DNA of 64,000 bases from Eutreptiella sp. 'Long Island Sound 2002' (lineage: Eukaryota > Euglenozoa > Euglenophyceae > Eutreptiales > Eutreptiaceae): contig OZ038382.1 of NCBI GenBank assembly GCA_964036045.1, forward strand, positions 127,596,556 through 127,660,555. The letters are read 5' to 3'. Of this stretch, positions 1 through 8,488 are shown in pieces. Position 1 is the first letter of the stretch. Each line of letters opens with the position of its first letter. Both the position numbers and the translations under genes were made by a program. Below the pieces are notes generated by a model, which was not told the origin of the DNA, did no database searches, and saw only the letters and a program-made list of their open reading frames with translations.

Positions 1-881
1 CGCTCCCGCTGCCCTGTCCCTGTGGGCGCCTGCCTGTCACTTTGGGCCCTTCCTTGCCCTCTTGTCCGGGTATCCCTTCCCGCCCCTTGCCCTTCCCTTG
101 ATCGTCCCCCTTCCCTTCCCGGTGTGGTGGCCGTGGGGTGGGGGGGGGGGGCTGTGGGGCGCTGATGGCCCAGGCCTGGGGGTGGGTGGTCTGGAGCCAC
201 TGGCGGAGGGTTGGAGGGGTGTAGGGGGGGCGGAGGCCCTGGACCTCGTCCTGGAGGAGGGCTTCCCATGCCGCCTGCGGCATGGTGGCCTGCGGGGTGG
301 CCTCGTCGGGGTTGACGGGGGTGCAGGTGCGGATCTCCTCGAAGGTGTGCACCATGTGCACCCCTTCTCGCATTCCCGCTCCCCCGGCCCTCTTCACCCA
401 GCGGCGGAGCTCCCGCAAGGCGGGGGCACACCACCAGGCAAGGTGGACGGGGGCCCTGGGGGGGGGGGGGGTTCCCAGCTTGAGATCCTGGAGTTGCGGG
501 AGGAGGAGGTGGACACGGGGCGGCGCTGGTGGGCCTGGCGGCGCCTGGGGGAGCAGGAGCGGCGGTGGCGGAGGCTGGGGGTGGAGGACGCGTACAAGCG
601 GCGGGGGGAACGGGAGGCTCGTTGGGGCTCGTGGGGTGAGGAAGACAGGGACATGGGACGGCGTTGGCTCGCTTGGCGGCGCCCGGGGGAGCAGGAGCGG
701 CGGTGGCGGGGGCTGGGGATGGAGGATGCGTACAGGCGGCGCGGAGAACGGCACGCCCGGTGCTGTTCATGGGGGGAGGGGGATGTGGACACCGGGCGGC
801 GGTGGCGCGCGTGGTGGCCCTCAAGGGAGCGGGAGCGGCGGGAGCCGGGCGCTGGGGGGTTGTGGTGGCGCCTTGGGTCTT
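1..881 (-). pseudogene. Distal part of LINE-A ORF3, Arg/Ser-rich repeats
   Basis: Read on the minus strand, this stretch encodes an Arg/Ser/Pro-rich polypeptide resembling the RS-rich tail seen on the other side of the DIRS insertion (RSRSPQSHRS at about 5,200-5,240). Two direct repeats of 46 residues (138 bp) lie at about 500-790, each with a PHE motif, then RSPRRLYASS and RHRRSCSP. The longest open piece is 394-792. RS domains usually mediate protein or RNA contacts in splicing-type proteins; here the role is unknown. I infer that it belongs to ORF3 of LINE-A and was cut off by the DIRS-like insertion, because composition and strand continue across the insertion. The matching part of LINE-B lies beyond the window end. 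The continuation to the left of base 1 is not visible. Confidence 0.5.
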
Positions 882-1042
882 GTGTAAATCAGTACTCCTT
901 ACATGCTCCAACCACTATTAACCTCCCATGCTCTTAAAACCGGTCACGCGCTCACTGAGTTGTTCAACTAGTGATTTGCTGTACCCAGAGCTTTGATTTC
1001 TGATGCAATCCAAAATGTTTTAAGGATATAAATTTTAACAAA

Positions 1043-2021
1043 ATGACAGAAGGAAATGAGACACTGGATTTTCACGAGTTCGTGCTGAAATTGCCGGATT
1101 CGGCGTGGAACCTGAGTTCTGAGTCGTTGGAACATGCAGCACAGTTGGCAAAGGAAGGCGCAATGAGTGGTCTCAGTCCTTGGCAGGCAGCGTCACTGTA
1201 TTCCAAACTTACAGGAAAGAAAACACTGGCCACTGTCAAAGACACGATGGCCTTGGTTCGTGATGCCTTACTCACCTTAAAGGGCGACGACATTGGCAGA
1301 ACAGGAACGTCGTCGCATCGCGAAGACGTCTTCTTGGCATGCGAAACTTTGAGCGGTCCCAAGGACCACGCTGGCCCCGCGTCGGACAAGGAGTCCACGT
1401 TCGTGTGGCGCGATGAGGTTCTGTCGCTTCCTTCACGCTTGTCTGCACTCCCGGAAGAGCGAAAGGTTTTGCAAGACGAGTTTCGCAGAAAAAAGATGTT
1501 GAAGCACCTTCCAGTGTTCGACGAGTTCCATAGGGCGGCTGTTAATAACGCGCCAACGCACAAACATCCAGCGGACGCAGAGAAGCGTCGTTGGGAACAA
1601 CAGGTAAAAGACGCCATGCGAGTCCTGGGAGTAGTCTTAGCACGCAAAGAGGACACGACGGTGGCTCCGGAACCACCTGTTTCATTGGTACTATGTGAAC
1701 ATTTGTTTGCAATGTTGGGTGCGTTGGACTACAGCATCCAAAGCTCACGGCGAGTGGCAGTACAGTGAACAACCTGCGATTGCACCAGAGTTACTCTCGA
1801 AGGATGACATGTCACTACTTCAGTCGCGCAACAAATTACAAAAAGACCTGAGAGGCACGCGTTTCTCCCCTTACTCGCATCGTAGTTCTTTCCGTTCGTT
1901 TTCAACACGAGGTCGTTTTGATCCACGGAGATCTGGCAAAGGAGGCAAAGGCAAAGGTAAGGGTTTCACCCAAAGATTTGTGCCACGTAACGACAAGTTA
2001 GATGAACGACCACAGCAGTAG
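1043..2021 (+). CDS. DIRS gag-like protein, read in two frames
   Basis: ORF1 of the DIRS-like element. The first frame runs from the ATG at 1,043 to a TGA at 1,766-1,768 (241 residues, mixed charge, with an EERKVLQDEFRRKK basic helix). Protein-like sequence then continues in another frame (HGEWQYSEQPAIAPELL) to the TAG at 2,019-2,021 and ends in a basic Arg/Ser/Gly/Lys tail (FSTRGRFDPRRSGKGGKGKG), typical of nucleic-acid-binding gag C-termini. The switch lies within 1,695-1,768, so the intact protein was probably about 320 residues and this copy has a small indel, unless the shift is programmed. The end overlaps the RT ORF start (2,002) by 20 nt. No zinc knuckle is visible. Assignment as gag rests on position and the basic tail. 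Confidence 0.65.
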
Positions 2022-4035
2022 CTTGACTGTAGAGGATTTATTGGCGCCAGCCGTGTGCGTGCCACTGCCGATCCATCCCCACATGCCACTCTATTTGCGC
2101 TGTCGTGCACAATTGCATGAATGGGAAGCGTTGAAGGACACATACGCGGCGTCAGTGATTCGCAATGGGCTGCAGCTTGATTGGGTTGACGGTTTTGATC
2201 CGGATCGGCCAGCCGACGACTTCCGTCCTCGTTCTTCCCACGCAGAGGTAACCGACCCTGAATTGGTAAAACACGTGTTGGATGCAGTGCAACAGGGTTG
2301 CATGGAAAGCGTCGAGCGAAAAGACATTAAGTGTTGTGCAAGTATGTTCGCAGTGGACAAAGCGTCAGACGAGGCACATCCTGAGGGAGGCCGTCGACCT
2401 ATCACCAATTTGAAGAACGTGAACCAGTTTGTACAGACCACCTATTTCTGTTTGGTCACTCTGTGGGGCATTTTACCGTTCTTGAGACCCGGTCAGTATG
2501 CTTGCAAAATTGACTTGAAAAGTGCTTATTTTCACATGGGTATCCATCCGCGGGATCAACCTTATTTGGGGGTCTACGTCGACGGTGAATTTCTCAGGTG
2601 GTGCGTTTTGCCGTTTGGATTAAACGTTGCACCACGGGAATGGCAACGCCTCATGCAACCAATTTTAAATGCCGTGCGCGAACGCGGAGCACTCATTTGG
2701 GTCTACTTGGACGATTGCCTCATCATTGGCAATACTTACCGTGAATGTCTGGAACACACACGTTTTTTGGTACAACTTTTGCATCGGTTGGGTATATTGG
2801 TCAATGTCCCAAAATCATGTTTGGAGCCGTCTCAAGAAATTATAATGCTTGGTTTTATGCTAAACTTCAGGGAAGGATTCGTCGCGGTACCTCCAAAGCG
2901 CCTACAAGCAATTTTTCGGGACGTGAACAGACTGGCACACAGTCACACACCATCAGTGAGGCGATGCGCCTCCGTTCTTGGAAGAATCCGTTCCTTGTTG
3001 TTCGCCATGCCCCATATCCGACTCCTCAGCGACACCCTGGCGGTGCACGTGGCGGTGGCAGTCCAGGCTGGCTGGGAGGCAGACGTGGCGCTCCCAGAGC
3101 TCGTGTCACGTCAGTTGATGGATCTGGCGGACGAGTTACACCAGTGGAAGGGACGCACCTTCGTAGTTTCCATGGGTCACGTCAGGGACATGTACTCGGA
3201 CGCGTCAGATCTGGCGTGGGGCGGAGTCCTTCAAGGGAATGCCCAAGCAGCGTTCGGTTGGTTCCTGAATCGAGAGGAACACATAAACGTCAAAGAGTTC
3301 AGGGGAGCCCTACTGACTATTCAAGCGTATGCGCTGAGGGACACCACGCTGCGATTTTTCACCGACTCAATGGTCCTTTACTGGTATCTCCGCAAGTGGG
3401 GAGGTCGCAAGCCGCGGTTCAACGCATTGATTCTCCAACTGTGGAATTTTACACAAGCCAATCGCATCGAGATTCAACCGTTTTACGTGCACACCTCGGT
3501 GAATCCGGCGGACATTTGGTCTCGGCTTCGTTGGACACCGTCGGAGGCTACCTTCCCGTCAGACGTGTTGACTTGGATCCTGGAGGAGTTCAAAAGTTGG
3601 ATTCAGCCGGAAATCGATTGGATGTCAAGGAGTTCCAATGCGGTGTGCAGCAAGTTCGTCAGTCCGTGTCCTCAGCCGGGGGCTTACGCCATCGATGTCT
3701 TCTCCCAGAATCTAACTTTACTTTCACCGGGGTGGGTCTTCCCGCCGTTCAAGCACATACCTCAGTTGGTCAACAAAGTGTTGGAGTCACCAGGGGTGAA
3801 GGTTCTCATGGCTCTGCCGTACAGGCCGCGCGAGGTTTGGTGGAACCTATTGATGAGACACGTGAAGTTCGCAGTGAACACGTCGGAGTTCCGTTTGCAA
3901 ATGCCAGACGGCACGGAGACACAACCACGTTTCGTGTTGACCTTGGCGTATGTTTGCGTGAATACTATCAATTGCGAGGAGCTACCAACGAAGAGGCGAC
4001 GCTTATCATCAATGAAATCGGGAAGGACACCTTGA
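2002..4035 (+). CDS. DIRS reverse transcriptase-RNase H polyprotein
   Basis: A 677-residue intact ORF. Reverse transcriptase: IDLKSAYFHMGI with catalytic D171, WCVLPFGLNVAP around motif B, and VYLDDCLIIG with D237 and D238. RNase H: YSDASDLAWGGVL (D400), INVKEFRGAL (E432), FFTDSMVLYWYL (D455) and VNPADIWSR (D504), a complete acidic set. The C-terminal ~130 residues carry FVSPCPQPGAYAIDVF and GWVFPPFKHIP, matching the conserved extension after RNase H in DIRS and related elements (a methyltransferase-like region in some). The enzyme would copy element RNA into DNA. The start at 2,002 overlaps the gag end by 20 nt, and the 3' end overlaps the recombinase frame, which lies in the -1 frame. All catalytic residues are kept. 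Confidence 0.93.
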   Translation: MNDHSSSLTVEDLLAPAVCVPLPIHPHMPLYLRCRAQLHEWEALKDTYAASVIRNGLQLDWVDGFDPDRPADDFRPRSSHAEVTDPELVKHVLDAVQQGCMESVERKDIKCCASMFAVDKASDEAHPEGGRRPITNLKNVNQFVQTTYFCLVTLWGILPFLRPGQYACKIDLKSAYFHMGIHPRDQPYLGVYVDGEFLRWCVLPFGLNVAPREWQRLMQPILNAVRERGALIWVYLDDCLIIGNTYRECLEHTRFLVQLLHRLGILVNVPKSCLEPSQEIIMLGFMLNFREGFVAVPPKRLQAIFRDVNRLAHSHTPSVRRCASVLGRIRSLLFAMPHIRLLSDTLAVHVAVAVQAGWEADVALPELVSRQLMDLADELHQWKGRTFVVSMGHVRDMYSDASDLAWGGVLQGNAQAAFGWFLNREEHINVKEFRGALLTIQAYALRDTTLRFFTDSMVLYWYLRKWGGRKPRFNALILQLWNFTQANRIEIQPFYVHTSVNPADIWSRLRWTPSEATFPSDVLTWILEEFKSWIQPEIDWMSRSSNAVCSKFVSPCPQPGAYAIDVFSQNLTLLSPGWVFPPFKHIPQLVNKVLESPGVKVLMALPYRPREVWWNLLMRHVKFAVNTSEFRLQMPDGTETQPRFVLTLAYVCVNTINCEELPTKRRRLSSMKSGRTP

Positions 4036-4943
4036 AACGTTACAATTCTGCGTGGCACATGTTTGGTACGTTCTTGTTACAAGACGCGGCGCTTGCTCCA
4101 CTGTTAAAGGTGGAGCGCTTTGGTCAAATCCCACTGATGACGGTGGCGGTGCAACTTTTAAAGTTTTCACGCACGCATTCTTTAAGTGCTGGGCGTATGG
4201 CGTATTCAGCAGTGTGTTTATTCCCGTGAATTTCGCAACTACGTTTCGAGGGTATGCTACGCAACTTGAAACGTGACTGGTTCGTCAGTGTTCCTCATTA
4301 TCATCGTTTCTATGATGTACGGCGTCTTATACAAGTCATGCATCAGCAACCTGTGGAGACGGAAGCTCAGCTGCGCTTGCAAGCCATTTTGTCCTTGAGA
4401 TTCTTTGCCTTGTTCCGAGGCGTTGATCTGGCGCGATCACGTAGGGATAACCAACGCGCTGCTCAGCCTTGGTTCATTTCTGCTAAGCGCAAAGGGAGGA
4501 GATACTATGCACGTTATCCTATTCACAATGTTACGCCACCGTCAATTGATCCGCAGCGCTGCTTAGCGCGTTATTTGGAGGCTACTGGTGATTACGAGGG
4601 TTCTGAGATTTTTGTGTCCCTACGAAAGCCACGGAAGCCTTTATCATCTGATACCATCAACGGTCTCACTACTCGCTGGTTAAGGAAACACCTACTGGAA
4701 TTGGGGGAACTGGAGACGGATTCGTTTTCCGCGCATTCTACACGAGGAGCAGCAGCAACTGCACTAATCTATCTTGGCGTGGATCCGCATGTGGTAGCAG
4801 CATTGGGTGATTGGTCCTGTTACGATACATTCAGAACGTTTTACGACAGGACCAGAGCTCTGTTGCGCATTGCGCAAGTTCTGGTCCCTCCTGATCTGGC
4901 GACTGGAGAAGCGGCGCGCGCTTCGCGCCTGGCGATTAATTAA
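3987..4943 (+). CDS. DIRS tyrosine recombinase, interrupted by in-frame TGA
   Basis: Tyrosine recombinase that would integrate the circular DNA product of a DIRS-type element. The N-terminal SAM-like core (TLKRYNSAWHMFGTFLLQD) is in frame 0 from about 3,987, overlapping the end of the RT ORF. A TGA at 4,227-4,229 (after AVCLFP) interrupts it, and the same frame resumes without any shift. Counting from the ATG at 4,254, the catalytic part has the first Arg at R55 (LFRGVDL), the H-x-x-R box at H161-R164 (AHSTRG), a Trp at W187 (LGDW, in place of the common His) and the nucleophile at Y197 (RTFYDR). It ends at TAA 4,941-4,943. There is no ATG in the overlap before 4,059, so expression by -1 frameshift from RT is possible. 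The TGA is either a CGA-to-TGA type lesion or is read through. Confidence 0.88.
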
Positions 4944-5028
4944 TTCTTATGAAGGGTTCAGTTCACGGGAGCTCAGTCTTCCGTTCTGTTGCCCATATAT
5001 GGGGATTGTGTAGTGCTAGCTGAGCCAG

Positions 5029-5194
5029 CTCGGATTTACCCGAATAGGTGAGGAGGAAAGAAGAGATGGCGAAGCAATAGCACTACACAAGACACATATA
5101 TGCCCTGGCGTGTCTTATGTGTCTTATGTGTCTTGTGTAGTGCTATTGCTTCGCCATCTCTTCTTTCCTCCTCACCTATTCGGGTAAATCCGAG
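5029..5194. repeat. Perfect 68-bp inverted repeat (foldback) at DIRS right end
   Basis: Positions 5,029-5,096 are the exact reverse complement of 5,127-5,194, separated by a 30-bp spacer (5,097-5,126) that itself contains repeated GTGTCTTAT strings. A transcript would form a 68-bp perfect hairpin. The string TGTGTAGTGCTA also occurs just outside the left arm (5,007-5,018), and CTTGTGTA occurs at the element's left end (about 880-887), which ties the hairpin to the DIRS termini and not to the host LINE. It may be a terminal structure used in forming the circular intermediate, or a head-to-head copying artefact. Confidence 0.9.
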
Positions 5195-8100
5195 AAGCGG
5201 AGCGAGTGAGCGGTGGCTCTGTGGGGAGCGCGAGCGCCGGGGGTGGGTGCGCCGTGCAGGGGGGGAGCGGGAGTGCCGCCGTTTGCGGGACCCGGCCTCA
5301 TCGCGGGGCGCGCCTGGCCAGTGAGGAGGTGTCGGCGGGTCCTGGGGGGCCTCGCGTGGTGCCGCCTGGTACGGGGGGGGGGGGTGCCCCACCCTCCATC
5401 GATGCGCCGCGTAGGGGTGCGGCGGCGGCGGCGGCTGATGGTACTGGTCGAGTGACTGTCCCTGGTGGGGTTGGGCCCGGGGGGCCCCTTCGGCGTGGAC
5501 GTGGTGGCCGGCGGGATACAGTTCCTGGTACGGGGGGGCTGGTCCCTGGTGATAGGTGGAGTATGGGGGTGGAGCGCTCGGTTGCTGCCATACCATGCGC
5601 TGGTGCTGCTCGTGCAGGGGGGGTTGTGGTCCGGTGGGGTAGGTTGGCGGGCAGTGGTAGTGGTGGGGGTGGTGCTGGTGGTGGTGGCGGTGGGGCCGTT
5701 GAAAGTGGTGCCGCTGGTAGTGGTGGGGATGGTGCTGCGGGTATGGCCCTTAGGATTCCTTGTGGATATGCCGGTCCCCCCGGTCGGGCTGGGGGGTCGG
5801 GCATCATGCGCGGTCCCTGGGGCTGTACTGCTTGGTGGGTAGCGGGGGCGGGTCGGGGTTGGGCTGAACGCTGACTGAGGTCGAGGGGTCCCACGTCCCT
5901 TGGTCGGTCTGGCCGGCGGCGGTGGTGGTTTGTGGGGGCTCGATGACGGGCCGCTTGGAGATGGCGATGTTGACGAGGGTTTGGACGGCGTCGTGTTGGG
6001 TGGCCGCCTCTGTGGTGGCGGCGGCCGCTGGGGGGAGGGGGGCTCGGGTTTTTGCGGTAGGGGGGTCCTGGTTTGGGTTAGGGTTTGGGTTAGAGTTTGG
6101 GTTAGGGCGGTGTCGCTTGGGCTGCCGTCGTTGCTTTTCGTGGTGTTGGGGGCTGCGTGGGGTGGTGTTGGTGGTGGTGCTGTTGCTGCTGGTGTGATTG
6201 TTTCGGTGCCGGCTTGGGCTTTGGGTCGGGCTTTGGGTTGGGGTCCGGTTCGAGGTTGAGGAGGACCTCGGTCCGGAGGTGCGAGGGCGCCGGTGCTGGG
6301 TGGGAGTGGTTCCCGGTGTGCTGCCAGGTTGCCTGGTTCGCCTGTGTGGGTCCGGGGAGCCCCCGGTAGCCTGGCGTGCGGCCGCAGCTTTGGCTCTGGC
6401 CGTGGTTTTGTGGATGAGGTCGGCGGGTAGGGGGGGGTTGGAGGATGAGGTGGAGGACGTCGATGAGGATGAGGACGAGCAGGAAGTGGTGGTTTTGGGG
6501 GACGCGGGTTGCGCTGTGATGCGGGCGGTTGCGGGTTTGTGGGCGGCGGCTTCTGCTGCGGCCACGGCGGGGAGGATGGAGGGCATGTCCTCGGGCTGCA
6601 GGTTGGGGATGGGTTGCTTGGGGGGCCCGGCTGTGACCTGGCGGCCTGGCGGGCGAATCTGGTCGGCAGCGGTGGGGGAGGGAGGCGGGGGGCTGCGGTC
6701 TTCGCCTTCTGGGCTTGGCTGGGCCTGGGTCCTGCAATGCGTGAGGTTGTGTGGGTTGGTGTCCGCGGGGGGAAACAGTTCGCGTGGGCTGCATTCAGGG
6801 GGCAGGGGGGTTGGGCCTCGGTTTTCTGGGGTGTGTGCGGGGGGCGTGTGCGGGCCACTGGGCGGGGTGGGTGTGCCGTGGGGCGTGGAGCTTCTTTGCG
6901 GTGGGTGTGGGAGGTGGTGAGGGTTGTCCGGCGGGTGGATCCGTGGCGGGCATGTGTTGTTGATTGGGCGGGTGGGGGAGGCCCGTTTCGCGGCGCCCGG
7001 GGGTGCGCGCTATGGTGGGAGTGTGTGGTCCGTCGGGTGTGGCGCGGGGGGGGGCAGGGGCGGGGATTGCGCACGGGAGTTTGTCTTGTTGGTGTGTGTG
7101 TCCGCTTGCAGCGGCACGCTTGTGTGGTCAGTTGTAGGGCGGGCGGTTTGGAGGAGAAGCTTGCCCTCTTCTGCGGCCGCGGCAAGGATTTTGCAAATGA
7201 GCATGCGTATTTGGTGCACCTCTTGGTCAGTGGTGGGAAGAGGGTATCCTAGCTTTGGGCTAAGGCCCAGGCGGTGGAGGATCCTGTGGTTGGCGTGGTA
7301 TCCGCAGGTGAGGGAGTGCTGTGGCCCTTGGGGGGGGGGGGGTCCTTCCGCGTGTCTGGGCCTGCCTCGATTTGTGTGTGGGCGGTGGGGATGGCCCAAA
7401 TCCAGGGCAGGGTCCCGGTCGATGGCCAGCAGCGCTGGATCCATTGGGCCAGGCAGCATGGCCAGTCCCAGGTGGTAGCCCGCCCGCCCTGAGGTGATTT
7501 GCGCCAGGGCGCGGGCCGGAGTTTGTCCCCCGACTGGAGGACGCCCCTGAGGACTTTGTGCGGGGGGGTGGGGTCCCCTACTGCCCCTGGCCGGGCGTCC
7601 CCTGGGGCGAGCATGGTGTTTGTCCCTTTGACCAGCCATTGTGGGCCGGGGGATGTTGTTGTAACGGCCACTACATAGTAGTGCCCGCGCTCGAGGACTG
7701 TACACCAGACCTCCGGCGGGGGGTGGTTGCTGTCTGTAGGTGGTGGAGGGAGGTCTTTGTCTGGGGTGCGGAGGCCGGCGGCGCGGAGGGCGGTGTCGCA
7801 GGTTGGTGCGGTGGCCTGTTCCCATTGCTCCGGGTGGTTCGGGTCCGCTGGTTGGTCGTTTTCTGCTGGGGATCTTCGTGGGCGTATGGTTCCTCGACGT
7901 GTGACGGTGGTGTCGGTGTCGTGTGTCAGGGCCTGGCCCCACTCGATGGGGGGAATCCAGATGTGCTTGCCGTGGGCGTGTTGGCGGGCTTGCCAGAGTA
8001 CGAGGTCTACGATGGCCTCGTGGAGGCCGTTGCCTGGGGTGGCCAGGTCCTGCTGTCCTGGGGGCCTTCGACGGTGAGCTTGGTCCAGCTCTCTTGTAGG

Positions 8101-8488
8101 CGGAACAAGCCCAGGGGGGTGCTCAGAGCCCTGCCTTGGAGGGTTGCCCGGAGGAAGTAGGGGTCGCGGATGGTGGTCCGTGTGAGGGGGGGGTGCTCCG
8201 GGTCCGGGGGGGGCTGCCTGGTTGGGCTGCTGGGGTCCTGCGCGTCCACGTCAACGTAGGGGTGGCCCTGGGTGGGCTTGGCTGGGCTGGGCGGTGCCGG
8301 GTGGCCTCCTGGTTGGGGGGTGGGCTGTGGGGTGCCATGGTTGCTTGTGGCAGGGGGGCCGTGCGGTGCGGCCTGCTGGCCCTTTGGGGTGCTCTGGTGG
8401 TGTCTTGGAGGCCTGCGTACGGAGATCCGGGGGGAGGCGTGTGTGGGGCGCGGAGTGGGTTAGTGGGGTTCTGAGTCATGCACGGCAT
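5195..8488 (-). pseudogene. LINE-A ORF3 remnant (C48-like protease plus Pro/Ser tail)
   Basis: The start ATG at 8,488 (MPCMTQ) overlaps the ORF2 end by 29 nt, exactly as in LINE-B. The protease core is recognisable at about 7,960-7,050: GHYYVV with the candidate His, then QHSLTCGYH with the candidate Cys-Gly. The residue aligned to the candidate Asp is Asn (GTNTM). Frames shift several times (open pieces 8,007-8,249, 7,249-7,671, 7,010-7,942). Downstream comes a Pro/Ser/Thr-rich region; the frame at 5,804-6,586 keeps a stretch shared with LINE-B (SKRPVIEPPQTTT; TKRPVIHPPQTTT in LINE-B). At 5,200-5,300 it becomes RS-rich and is cut by the DIRS insertion. The long overlapping ORF at 5,176-7,185 is a low-complexity shadow. 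Confidence 0.7.
6071..6107 (+). repeat. Telomere-like 12-mer run inside LINE-A
   Basis: A short run alternating GGGTTAGGG and TTTGGG, about three 12-bp periods. On the coding (minus) strand it gives an Asn-Pro repeat in the ORF3 tail. LINE-B instead has Pro-Asn-Pro-Lys repeats built on CCCAAACCC at 63,340-63,410. It resembles TTAGGG-type telomere DNA, but as it lies inside a coding tail it is most simply a dipeptide repeat expansion. Confidence 0.55.

Larger units (their letters stand above)
882..5194 (+). mobile_element. DIRS-like tyrosine-recombinase retrotransposon
   Basis: This 4.3-kb element has the DIRS order: a gag-like ORF, a reverse transcriptase plus RNase H ORF, then a tyrosine recombinase ORF overlapping the RT ORF. 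No DDE integrase or aspartic protease is seen. Base composition drops sharply from the GC-rich LINE DNA on both sides, which sets the boundaries at about 882 and 5,194. A perfect 68-bp inverted repeat marks the right end. I could not match left and right ends as simple inverted terminal repeats; short GTAAATC strings occur at both ends in direct orientation, which would fit a PAT/kangaroo-like split-repeat layout, but this is weak. It sits inside minus-strand LINE-A, so it inserted later. A gag frameshift and a TGA in the recombinase suggest that this copy is defective or uses recoding. Confidence 0.85.

Noticed and set aside
1027-1032. TATAAA upstream of the DIRS gag ORF as a promoter
   Set aside because: It is only 10 nt before the ATG, too close for a TATA-driven start, and the local DNA is AT-rich.
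2745-4229. 494-codon plus-strand ORF overlapping the DIRS RT
   Set aside because: Only its last ~80 codons (from about 3,987) look like real protein, namely the recombinase N-terminus. The rest is the out-of-frame shadow of the intact RT-RNase H ORF.
5176-7185. 669-codon minus-strand ORF
   Set aside because: Low-complexity Pro/Thr/Arg text in a frame other than the one shared with LINE-B across most of its length; a compositional shadow of the ORF3 remnant.
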